Positions 8,838 to 16,083 of a stretch of DNA of 33,763 nucleotides are shown piece by piece. The position numbers and the translations under genes were made by a program. This DNA is from Defluviitaleaceae bacterium (GTDB lineage Bacteria > Bacillota > Clostridia > Lachnospirales > WQUN01): positions 1 to 33,763 of the forward strand of contig WQRQ01000019.1 in NCBI GenBank assembly GCA_009786685.1. Direction: 5' to 3'. Numbering within the stretch: the first letter of the stretch is position 1; each line of letters opens with the position of its first letter. The notes beneath the pieces are model-generated. The model ran no database searches. It had not been told where the DNA came from and saw only the letters and a program-made list of their open reading frames with translations.

Positions 8838-9206
8838 TTATTTTGCTAGATGCTTCCTAATGCACTGTCTTAGTTGTTCTGCATTTACGGGCTTGCACAG
8901 ATAGCCGCAGGCTCCTCTTTGTGTCATTTCGTGTTCCATGCGGTCGCTTGTTTCGGATGTCAAAAAAATCACCGGTGTGTCGCTTATGGATTTATTCTGG
9001 CGTATTTGCAACAAAATTTCAAATCCCGTCATTTCCGGCATGTAATAGTCAAGGAAAATCAAATCGGTCGTGTTTTTTTCGAGGTAGCTAAGCACGTCCC
9101 TTCCGCTTTTGAATGCATGTACCTCGCAGTCATCCTTTAAAAAATTTGCGACCTCCTTGCAGATTGATGGTTGGTCATCCACTACCACAATGTCCCACTT
9201 TTTCAT
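8838..9206 (-). CDS. Stand-alone receiver (CheY-like response regulator)
   Basis: Single-domain receiver of 122 residues with no output domain. The acidic pair Asp10-Asp11, phospho-acceptor Asp53 ([11 protein letters not shown]), the Ser/Thr switch region (LTSE) and Lys105 (CKP) are all present, so it should be phosphorylatable. It could shuttle phosphate between the HPt domains of the neighbouring kinases, or act like CheY on a motor or other partner. GGAG stands upstream of the ATG, and the hydrogenase-chemoreceptor gene follows after 19 nt. Its position in the cluster suggests it serves that sensor, though no partner can be proven from sequence. Confidence 0.9.
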   Translation of the reverse strand: MKKWDIVVVDDQPSICKEVANFLKDDCEVHAFKSGRDVLSYLEKNTTDLIFLDYYMPEMTGFEILLQIRQNKSISDTPVIFLTSETSDRMEHEMTQRGACGYLCKPVNAEQLRQCIRKHLAK

Positions 9207-9251
9207 AAAGCAAACATCTCCTTTTTTTATTCACAAAATTCAATCACAAGA

Positions 9252-9282
9252 GGCGCGGTATTTGGTATTAAAACCCCGCGCC
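9252..9282. repeat. GC-rich hairpin between two signalling genes
   Basis: GGCGCGG (9252-9258) and CCGCGCC (9276-9282) form a perfect 7-bp stem around a 17-nt loop. Neither strand has a T-run after it, so it is not a classic terminator. It may stabilise or process the mRNA between the membrane kinase gene and the receiver gene. Confidence 0.45.
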
Positions 9283-9324
9283 GATTGACTTTGTATGTAA
9301 TTGCGAATAATCTTCATTTTTCAT
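9268..9324 (-). CDS. Possible 18-residue small ORF
   Basis: ATG at 9324 with GGAG about 8 nt upstream encodes MKNEDYSQLHTKSIGAGF and stops inside the GC-rich hairpin at 9252-9282. An in-frame ATG two codons earlier (9330) is also possible. It lies in the 169-nt gap between two genes of the cluster and could be a leader peptide or chance. No family is recognised. Confidence is low because the ORF is very short. Confidence 0.2.
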   Translation of the reverse strand: MKNEDYSQLHTKSIGAGF

Positions 9325-9375
9325 AATCATCGCTCCACAGCAAATGTACTATAAATAAATAAAAAAAGCAAGCGA

Positions 9376-11832
9376 TTAGCTCCACTTTGCTTCAAGCTCT
9401 CCAAACAGAGCTTCTATCTTTTTGAAAAGCTGTTGAAGGGCTTCTTCCGACGTTTTATTTTGGTCAAAGAGTTTTTCCAGTTGTGCCGCCAGGCGGCCGG
9501 TTTCTTCGTATCCCATAAGTAAAACAATGTTTTTTATGGAATGCGTTAAATAAGACGCATGTTTGTAGTCGTTTTTATCGAGGGTATCTTTTAATTCTTG
9601 TACAAAGTTTTTATACCCGCTCAACAATTTTTTTTCCAGCACATCCAGCATACCCGGTTTTGGCAGATATTTGTTGACTGCTTGGGGAGAAATATATTTT
9701 TTTAAGACTGTGTCAAGCTGTACAGCCTGAATCGGCTTTGAAAGAAAACCGTCAAATCCATTTTGCAAAAACTTTTCTGCCTGCCCTATCATTGCGTTTG
9801 CGGTAAATGCAAATATGCAACCCTTGTAACCGAGACCGCGTATGATACTTACCGCTTCTTCTCCGTCCATTTCGGGCATCATATGGTCCATAAAAATTAT
9901 ATCGTAGGCTTTGCCTGCTTTAATTTTTTCTATGGCTGCCGAACCGTTTGTTTCGGTTTCTATTTTCAAATCGTAAAAACTCATAAGCTCCCGTGCTACA
10001 TACAGATTGGCGTCCAAGTCATCTACTACCAAAACGGAGCCGTGTGGCATGGATTCGTATTTTAGCCCCTCGTTACGATTTTCTGATAGCGAGCCGATTT
10101 CGTAGCGGGCTAGTTTTTCTACGGTTTCTTTGCCAAGCACTTCTTTGCCGAAAACAACCTGCGGTATGGAAACACGGAAGGCTGTGCCGATATTTAACGT
10201 GCTTTGTATTTTAAAAGAGCCGTCCATCATATTAAGCAGGCCTTGCATGATTGCCATACCAAGCCCCGTACCCGCAGTAAAGCGGTCTTCCTTTTCGTGG
10301 AAGCGGGTGTACTCGTCTGTCAGCATTAGTATTTGGGATTCCGACATGCCTCTGCCTGTGTCTTCTACGTCAATCACAAGGGATACATTGTCGCCCTCTG
10401 CATGTTCGCAGCTCATACCAAGCTTAACACTGCCCTTGTCGGTATATTTGAAGGCATTGGACAAAAGGTTGCCGATGATTTGTTTGATACGCAAATCATC
10501 GCCTATGAGATACATGGGCATATTTTCGTCGATATCAATGATAAAGTTTACGTTTTTGCTTGTTACATGTGCGATATAAAGCTGCGTAGCGTCTGCTATA
10601 AGGCCTTCGGTTTTGTAGCGGTCGATGATTAAATCCATTTTGTCGGCTTCTATTTTAGAAATATCGAGGATGTCGTTTATTATCCTAAGCAGATTTTTTG
10701 AAGAATCATAAATTTTTGCAAATGCCTCCATAACAGGCACAGAAATATTTCGGTCGCGAAGCTGTATCTCGGAAATACCCATGACTGCCGTGATAGGCGT
10801 ACGGATTTCGTGGCTCATGCGTGCGAGGAAGCGGCTTTTTGCCAATGAGCTTTCCTCCGCAAGAACTGTACGCAGGTTTGCCAAATGGTTGTTTTCTATA
10901 ATCCCTATGAGGCTGTTTACCTTCAAAAGAACTTCTCGGTATCCGCCCTCAAAGCCTGCTATATCTATGCGTGCGTCCATATTGCCTTTTTCGTTTTCCG
11001 CAACTACTTGGTTAATGCGGTTTATTACATCAATCATGGATGAGATTGCGTCGTTAACAAGCCGCGAGATTTCGTTTTCGCCGCCTTCAACCAAGGATAT
11101 GTCGCCCTGTTTAATCCGCAGTACATTGCGCTCTATAGACTTAATCCGCAATGTAAAGGCATGGATAGTGTGCCACGCCAAAAACGAAGACAGCAAAACT
11201 ATGGCGACAATAATAAGGGATAACCTAAAGGTATGGTTTTGCAAAATTCCGCTTATTTCTATTTCCATATACTCGGCTTCTGCGTATAAGTAGGGTCTTA
11301 GCCTGCTGATATTTTCTTCCACCATCCGTGTATGGACGGCTATGGCAGTCAAATCAGGCCCGTTTGCAGTGTCTCCGTTAAAGAAGGCGTCGTTTACTGC
11401 GCGGTAAAGATGCTGTACATTCATTTGGACAGAACTCATTATACCGACGCCTGTCAGTCTGTTGCGCTCGGTTATGTAATCGCTTGCGTTAACCAATTCT
11501 ATATAGTTTAAAGTGATAATCTGCATTTCTCGCACAAACTCCGTAATTGCTTGGGCATTGTGCGCCAAGATATCATCGTGCATTTCGATATCAAACTCGT
11601 GATATAAAACAAAAAGTCGGACGATGCGGCTAAACTGCTCGAAAACCGCCTCAAACATATCTACCTCCGAGTGTCTGGTCACAACAAAATCGGCCATATA
11701 TTGGTGGGTTACGTTAACGCGGTTTACAATCGAGTTTGAATACACCATTACGACAACAAACAGTGCGATTATTATATAAAACGCGATATAAAATCTTGTT
11801 GTTAGGGTTATCTTATTCAACTGTCGTTGCAT
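9376..11832 (-). CDS. Membrane sensor hybrid histidine kinase with HPt
   Basis: Transmembrane kinase of 818 residues. A first membrane helix (about 15-36) and a second (about 204-223) enclose an extracytoplasmic, helix-rich sensor of about 165 residues resembling a four-helix-bundle chemoreceptor domain. A HAMP-like linker follows (about 224-280). The kinase core has His341 (SHEIRTPITA), Asn459 in the N-box, DTGRG (491-495) and GTGLG (521-525). A receiver with Asp649 (FMDHMMPEMDG) and an HPt domain with His764 (THSIKNIVLLMG) end the protein. It starts with ATG after GAGGGGAG and overlaps the preceding kinase gene by 20 nt, so the two are co-translated. The ligand is unknown. It is the only membrane-bound member of the cluster and probably its input for external signals. 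Confidence 0.9.
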   Translation of the reverse strand: MQRQLNKITLTTRFYIAFYIIIALFVVVMVYSNSIVNRVNVTHQYMADFVVTRHSEVDMFEAVFEQFSRIVRLFVLYHEFDIEMHDDILAHNAQAITEFVREMQIITLNYIELVNASDYITERNRLTGVGIMSSVQMNVQHLYRAVNDAFFNGDTANGPDLTAIAVHTRMVEENISRLRPYLYAEAEYMEIEISGILQNHTFRLSLIIVAIVLLSSFLAWHTIHAFTLRIKSIERNVLRIKQGDISLVEGGENEISRLVNDAISSMIDVINRINQVVAENEKGNMDARIDIAGFEGGYREVLLKVNSLIGIIENNHLANLRTVLAEESSLAKSRFLARMSHEIRTPITAVMGISEIQLRDRNISVPVMEAFAKIYDSSKNLLRIINDILDISKIEADKMDLIIDRYKTEGLIADATQLYIAHVTSKNVNFIIDIDENMPMYLIGDDLRIKQIIGNLLSNAFKYTDKGSVKLGMSCEHAEGDNVSLVIDVEDTGRGMSESQILMLTDEYTRFHEKEDRFTAGTGLGMAIMQGLLNMMDGSFKIQSTLNIGTAFRVSIPQVVFGKEVLGKETVEKLARYEIGSLSENRNEGLKYESMPHGSVLVVDDLDANLYVARELMSFYDLKIETETNGSAAIEKIKAGKAYDIIFMDHMMPEMDGEEAVSIIRGLGYKGCIFAFTANAMIGQAEKFLQNGFDGFLSKPIQAVQLDTVLKKYISPQAVNKYLPKPGMLDVLEKKLLSGYKNFVQELKDTLDKNDYKHASYLTHSIKNIVLLMGYEETGRLAAQLEKLFDQNKTSEEALQQLFKKIEALFGELEAKWS

Positions 11833-14047
11833 AATGCAGGCTCCCCTCGTTTGCTATCTTGCAATCACTTAATCGTTTGGAAATGTCGTCATAGCTCATC
11901 TCGTCGGCCATTTCTCGCAACCATGCCACAAGCTCTCCTCCGTTTGTATACTCGAAGGCGTCCAGCTCGTCTACTGCTGTGTCTACTGCATTCATATCGT
12001 GGCGTGCGCAGGCTTCTTTCAGGTTTTTAATCAGCGCAGGGTCTGGTGCATCTTTTTTTTGCTTATTTTTTGATGATTGTATCAGCTCCAAGGCTGCTTT
12101 TAGCTTCGACAGCAGGCTGTTTATATTGTTAATAAAGGCGTCGTTGTTTTCTGTAATAAAGGCGAAATCCTCTTGCTTTGCGGCTTCCTCCAGGGCGTAG
12201 GCGAGGGCGGCTGTTTCGTTTGCTTCTATGCCGTAGCACGCGCCTTTTAGGCCGTGTACTGCTATTGTATATTCATAAATGTCTGCTTCCGTTACTTTTA
12301 TCACTTTTTCCATTATCAGAGGGGTGTTTTGGGCAAAGGTACGCAAAACACTGTAGTACGCCTCCCAGTCGCCGCCAAATCGCTCCATTCCTTTGGCAAA
12401 ATCAATGCCGTCTACGCTAAAATGCGGGGCTTCGGAAGATGTGCTTTCCGGTAGGGTGCTGATAGCCGCGTTTACACATATCCATTGTGTAATTATGTTA
12501 TGGAGATTTTGCGGCTTTATCGGCTTTGTGATAAATGCTTGGAGTCCATTTTCCAAAAACATTTCTTCGTTGCCTGCGAGGACATTTGCGGTAAGGGCGA
12601 TAATCGGAATATTTGCTGCGTAGTCTGTGCCGATTTTGCGTATTTGGTGTGCCGCCTCTATGCCGTTCATTTCCGGCATCATGTAATCCATAAATATGGC
12701 GTTGTAGCGGATTGTTTCGTTTTTCATGGCTTCTATGGCGGCGGAGCCGCTTTTTACACAATCGACTTTGATAGAGTATCGCTTTAACATGCCTGCGGCA
12801 ACCGCAAGGTTTGTATCTATGTCGTCTACCACAAGAATATGAGCGTCGGGTAATTTTAACTGAGGTATGGCTCTTGTTTTTTCGTTGCTTAGCTCGGAAT
12901 AGCGGAAATTTTTGATATCTTCGATGATTTTTGGGCTTATTGGCTCATCGGATAAGGCTTTTTGCGTAATCCATGCCGTAAAGGTGCTGCCCTTGCCAAA
13001 CTCGCTTTTTGCAGAAACGCCGCCGCCCATCATTTCTGCCAGCATACGCGAAATAGGTAAGCCCAGCCCTGTACCCATGATTGCGTTGTTGGAGGGCAAA
13101 TACATTTGTGAATAGGCATTAAAAATGTTTGACAGATGTGATTCTTTTATTCCAATCCCGGTGTCATTAACCACTGCGCGTATATACTTTACGCCGTCGT
13201 CTGTTATGGTATCAATACTGAGCGTAACCTCGCCCTCCAGAGTAAACTTAAAGGCGTTTGATAAAAGGTTGCACAGGATTTGCTTTACACGCAGCTCGTC
13301 ACCGATGACGGTGCGGGGAAAGCTCTCGTGGATATCCAGCTTAAACGAAATCGGCTTTTCTCCCCTGCTTAAAATACTTTGGGTGACGGCGTCCTGTATC
13401 ATGTTTGCGGTATTGTACTCTATGGGCGCAAACTCAAATTTGCCGCTTTCGATTTTTGAGATATCCAAAACATCACTAATAAGGCTGAGCAGTGTAGCAC
13501 CCGCGCCTTTTATATTCATCAGATTTATATATAGTTCTTCGCTTAGGCCGCCTATATCCAGCGACATCTCGGAAAACCCGATAATCGCGTTTAGCGGAGT
13601 GCGCATTTCGTGAGACATATTTACGATAAAGGCGGTTTTTGCGTTGTTTGCAAGCTGAAGCTCTACCTGCCGCCTTTGCAGCAGGTGCAGGTTAACACGT
13701 ATTTTGAGGATATCCGGAATAAATGGCTTTATAATGTAATCGACTGCACCCTCGCTTAACGCTTTTAATTCGTGTTCATGGTTATTCGCTCCCGTTAAAA
13801 AAATAACGGGAATATCTGCGGTTTTTTTATTGGCTTTTAGTTTTCTGTTAACATCAAATCCGTCCATGCCCGGCATTTTTATATCCAGAAGAATAAGCGC
13901 GGGCACTGTCTCTTTTAGGAGATTAAACAGCTCCTCGCCCGAGGAAGCTGTATACACGTCATAGTCGTCGTCTAATATAGACTTAGCCAAATCTGCAAAA
14001 ATATCTGCATCATCTACGACTATAATTGTGTCGCGGGGTGCGTCCAT
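11813..14047 (-). CDS. Cytosolic hybrid histidine kinase, REC-HisKA-HATPase-REC-HPt (first copy)
   Basis: First gene of the signalling operon, 744 residues, without membrane helices. Domains in order: receiver with Asp55 (LLDIKMPGMDG); dimerisation domain with His146 (SHEMRTPLNA); ATPase domain with LLSNAFKFT N-box, DTGIGI and GTGLGLPIS; second receiver with Asp454 (FMDYMMPEMNG); HPt domain with His598 (AVHGLKGACYG). All catalytic and acceptor residues are kept. It is a clear paralogue of the gene at 4912-7092, with the same order and near-identical motif contexts. The start ATG at 14047 has GGAAGGGAG 7 nt upstream and lies just downstream of a consensus-like promoter. The leading receiver implies it is controlled by phosphorylation from another protein, perhaps the membrane kinase next to it. 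Confidence 0.9.
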   Translation of the reverse strand: MDAPRDTIIVVDDADIFADLAKSILDDDYDVYTASSGEELFNLLKETVPALILLDIKMPGMDGFDVNRKLKANKKTADIPVIFLTGANNHEHELKALSEGAVDYIIKPFIPDILKIRVNLHLLQRRQVELQLANNAKTAFIVNMSHEMRTPLNAIIGFSEMSLDIGGLSEELYINLMNIKGAGATLLSLISDVLDISKIESGKFEFAPIEYNTANMIQDAVTQSILSRGEKPISFKLDIHESFPRTVIGDELRVKQILCNLLSNAFKFTLEGEVTLSIDTITDDGVKYIRAVVNDTGIGIKESHLSNIFNAYSQMYLPSNNAIMGTGLGLPISRMLAEMMGGGVSAKSEFGKGSTFTAWITQKALSDEPISPKIIEDIKNFRYSELSNEKTRAIPQLKLPDAHILVVDDIDTNLAVAAGMLKRYSIKVDCVKSGSAAIEAMKNETIRYNAIFMDYMMPEMNGIEAAHQIRKIGTDYAANIPIIALTANVLAGNEEMFLENGLQAFITKPIKPQNLHNIITQWICVNAAISTLPESTSSEAPHFSVDGIDFAKGMERFGGDWEAYYSVLRTFAQNTPLIMEKVIKVTEADIYEYTIAVHGLKGACYGIEANETAALAYALEEAAKQEDFAFITENNDAFINNINSLLSKLKAALELIQSSKNKQKKDAPDPALIKNLKEACARHDMNAVDTAVDELDAFEYTNGGELVAWLREMADEMSYDDISKRLSDCKIANEGSLHYATTVE

Positions 14048-14083
14048 GCGGCTTCTCCCTTCCGTGACGATAAATTAGAAACT

Positions 14084-14111
14084 ATTATGACATTTTCCAA
14101 GAGTTTGTCAA
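14084..14111 (-). promoter_or_regulatory. Promoter of the signalling operon
   Basis: Minus-strand TTGACA (14111-14106), a 16-nt spacer and CATAAT (14089-14084). The -35 box overlaps the -35 box of the era promoter on the other strand. The 21-nt stretch 14089-14109 is an imperfect palindrome with outer arms GACA and TGTC, the same layout as in the rpsB and asnS promoters. Confidence 0.7.
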
Positions 14112-14134
14112 ATCCTCCGACAAAAGGGTATAAT
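14105..14134 (+). promoter_or_regulatory. era promoter
   Basis: TTGTCA (14105-14110), an 18-nt spacer and perfect TATAAT (14129-14134). Transcription should start near 14141, giving a leader of about 27 nt. This excludes an in-frame ATG at 14087 as the era start. Its -35 box shares six bases with the divergent signalling promoter. Confidence 0.75.
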
Positions 14135-14167
14135 ACACATAACACCCGAGAAAGGTTGCGTTTTATT

Positions 14168-15094
14168 ATGAGAAGATTAAACGAATTTAATAATTTTCGC
14201 TCGGGCTTTGTGACGCTGATAGGCCGCCCGAATGTAGGCAAATCTACGCTAATGAATTATTTCATAGGCGAAAAAATCTCGATAGTGTCCAACAAGCCGC
14301 AAACCACACGCAATAAAATCCGCAGTATCCTAACAGGCGAAGGATATCAAATAATATTTATAGACACCCCGGGTATCCATACACCCACCACAAGACTGGG
14401 CAGTTTTATGGTAAAAAGCGCGAACACAGCACTAAACGAAGCCGACGCTGTAATATATATGGTAGAGCCACGGGAAAAAATACACGAAGGCGACCGCGCA
14501 ATAATAAAAAGCCTGGCAGGGGTACGTCGCCCTGTTTTTCTAGCCGTAAACAAGGTAGATACCGTGGACAAGCCCATGCTACTAAAGGTAATCGAACAAT
14601 ACCACGCAGCATATAATTTTAGCGGCATAGTACCATTATCCGCACTCACGGGCGAAAACGTGCAGGCACTGCTAACCGATATCCGCGAAATCCTGCCCGA
14701 AGGCCCGATGTACTTCCCGGAAGACCAAATAACCGACCAGCCCGAACGCCAAATAGCAGCAGAAATAATCCGCGAAAAAGCCCTGCAATACCTCCAGGAC
14801 GAAATCCCGCACGGCTTGGCCGTAGACATAACCGCAATGAAATCCCGCGACCCCGAAGACCCCGACGCCATGGTAGACGTAGGTGCGACAATATTCTGCG
14901 AAAAGGAATCCCACAAGGCAATAATAATAGGCAAAAGCGGCGGAATGCTAAAAAAAATAGGCTCGGCCGCCCGCCGCGACATACAGCTACTGCTAGGCTC
15001 ACCGATATTTTTAGACATCTGGGTAAAGGTGAAAAAAAATTGGCGCGACAGTGATTTTCTGCTAAAAAGCTTTGGCTACCACGAGCAGAAATGA
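14168..15094 (+). CDS. era: GTPase Era
   Basis: Essential GTPase that binds the 3' end of 16S rRNA and helps mature the 30S subunit. The 308-residue product has G1 GRPNVGKS, the switch I region (KPQTTRN), G3 DTPG, G4 NKVD and a C-terminal KH RNA-binding domain with GKSGGMLKKIG. The chosen ATG at 14168 lies downstream of the promoter and gives the normal family start; the open frame extends further upstream but across the promoter. It is followed by yqzL and recO, the standard Firmicutes order. The coding strand is rich in A and C (23 of 60 bases are G or T at 14461-14520), unlike the MFS gene downstream. Confidence 0.96.
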   Translation: MRRLNEFNNFRSGFVTLIGRPNVGKSTLMNYFIGEKISIVSNKPQTTRNKIRSILTGEGYQIIFIDTPGIHTPTTRLGSFMVKSANTALNEADAVIYMVEPREKIHEGDRAIIKSLAGVRRPVFLAVNKVDTVDKPMLLKVIEQYHAAYNFSGIVPLSALTGENVQALLTDIREILPEGPMYFPEDQITDQPERQIAAEIIREKALQYLQDEIPHGLAVDITAMKSRDPEDPDAMVDVGATIFCEKESHKAIIIGKSGGMLKKIGSAARRDIQLLLGSPIFLDIWVKVKKNWRDSDFLLKSFGYHEQK

Positions 15095-15135
15095 ATCGTT
15101 CGCAGGTTTTCCATATTTTCGATAGGATATAAAAA

Positions 15136-15178
15136 CCGTAGGTGCGGAAAATAAATTCGCAGCAAATAATTCCTACGG
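15136..15178 (+). promoter_or_regulatory. Inverted repeat ahead of yqzL
   Basis: CCGTAGG (15136-15142) can pair with CCTACGG (15172-15178), with a smaller TGCG/CGCA pairing inside. The 3' arm touches the GGGGG ribosome binding site (15177-15181) of yqzL, so it could reduce its translation. The evidence is structural only. Confidence 0.3.
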
Positions 15179-15188
15179 GGGTAATTAC

Positions 15189-15344
15189 ATGGACAATATG
15201 CAAGAGCAAGCATGGCGTGCGTTCTCGGTGAGCGGCGACCCGCTTGAGTATCTCGAATTTTCTCGCTACCGCGAAAATACAAACCGCGGCGCGACCGAAA
15301 GGTTTTTAAATGACCACCATAAAAGTAAGAGGCTTGGTAATTAA
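15189..15344 (+). CDS. yqzL: YqzL-family small protein
   Basis: A 51-residue protein starting MDNMQEQAWRAFSVSGDP with GGGGG 7 nt upstream. The pattern of a Trp followed by Phe, a glycine turn and YLEF matches the short YqzL family, which sits between era and recO in Bacillus and other Firmicutes. The function of the family is unknown. The gene overlaps the start of recO by 35 nt in another frame, so translation of the two is probably coupled. Assignment rests mainly on position plus the conserved W-F-YL pattern. Confidence 0.75.
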   Translation: MDNMQEQAWRAFSVSGDPLEYLEFSRYRENTNRGATERFLNDHHKSKRLGN

Positions 15345-16083
15345 AGAATACGAAACAGGCGAAGCCGATAAACGGCTTTTGCTTCTATGCAAAGACGTAG
15401 GACGAGTGATGGCTTATGCGCGGGGGGCGCGTAAGCCACGCAGCAAGTTTATGGCGGCGGCGCAAATATTTACATATTCCGACTTTGTACTGGCCAAAGG
15501 AAAAGGCTTCCACTCCGTAGCCCAAGCCGACGTAATAGAAAACTTCTACGACCTGCGCACAGACTACGATAAGCTATCGGCGGCATACAAAATAGTAGAC
15601 GCCTGCGCAAAAACAGTGCCGGAAAAACTCGAATGCAACGACCTGCTACGCCTTATTTTGAAGTCCCTAAAAAAATTAATGAAAAAATCAACTGACGATA
15701 AATTATCGTCAGTTCAAATTTTAAATATTTTTTTTCTGCGCTTTTTTGACTTCCACGGACTACGCCCGCATTCGGAAGAATGCGCAGTATGCGGCTTGCC
15801 CGTAGGGGAAATGAACGACGGGATACACTGGGGCGCAGAAGGCATAACCTGCGCCACGCATATCACCCCCAAAATGTCAAAGTCTTTTGAAGGGGGTGTG
15901 GGGGAAACTTTTCTACAGAAAAGTTTCCCCCACGGTCTTGAACTTTCTCCTGCGGCGGTTGCAGCGATTTCCTATGTTTTAAACAGCAATTTATCAGTGT
16001 CTTTTAATTTTGAAGCAAGTGAGAAGGTTTTGGAAGAATTGAGTAAGGCAAATAAAATGTTGTGGGAGTGGCATTATGGATAA
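15310..16083 (+). CDS. recO: DNA repair protein RecO, with palindromes embedded in frame
   Basis: Recombination mediator that, with RecR, loads RecA onto SSB-coated DNA. The 257-residue protein has the N-terminal OB fold (residues 1-80, with VIKEYETGEADKRLLL) and a zinc-ribbon-like CxxC...CxxH (Cys158, Cys161, Cys181, His184), where the last ligand is histidine. Two features are odd. A 25-nt perfect palindrome (15690-15714) encodes part of the helical linker, and a 36-nt palindromic repeat (15898-15933) encodes roughly residues 197-208 just after the zinc site. The reading frame stays open through both. The start overlaps yqzL and the end overlaps the MFS gene by 8 nt. Confidence 0.9.
   Translation: MTTIKVRGLVIKEYETGEADKRLLLLCKDVGRVMAYARGARKPRSKFMAAAQIFTYSDFVLAKGKGFHSVAQADVIENFYDLRTDYDKLSAAYKIVDACAKTVPEKLECNDLLRLILKSLKKLMKKSTDDKLSSVQILNIFFLRFFDFHGLRPHSEECAVCGLPVGEMNDGIHWGAEGITCATHITPKMSKSFEGGVGETFLQKSFPHGLELSPAAVAAISYVLNSNLSVSFNFEASEKVLEELSKANKMLWEWHYG
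15690..15714. repeat. 25-nt perfect palindrome inside recO
   Basis: The arms AACTGACGATAA and TTATCGTCAGTT are perfect reverse complements of 12 bp around a single A. It is followed within about 15 nt by an AT-rich, T-run-containing stretch, so it also looks like a terminator within the gene. It encodes residues about 127-135 of RecO. Confidence 0.7.
15898..15933. repeat. 36-nt palindromic repeat inside recO
   Basis: The 17-bp arms are perfect reverse complements (GTGGGGGAAACTTTTCT and its complement) around AC. The right arm plus the following CGGTCT resembles the repeat at window positions 1-34. The upstream flank AGTCTTTTGAAGGGGGTGTG may belong to the same element. It is in frame within recO. 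The base skew changes after it: A/C-rich before, G/T-rich after. Confidence 0.7.

Noticed and set aside
9252-9282. Intrinsic terminator between the membrane kinase and the receiver gene
   Set aside because: The stem is strong but neither strand has a T-run after it; kept only as a hairpin.
4912-14047. Reading the cluster as a conventional chemotaxis operon
   Set aside because: There is one receptor-like protein and one CheY-like receiver, but no cheA, cheW, cheR or cheB; the kinases have HisKA cores and are not CheA-like.
14087-14167. Upstream extension of era to an ATG at 14087
   Set aside because: The extension lies across the -35 and -10 boxes of the era promoter and would not be in the mRNA; the ATG at 14168 gives the normal N-terminus.
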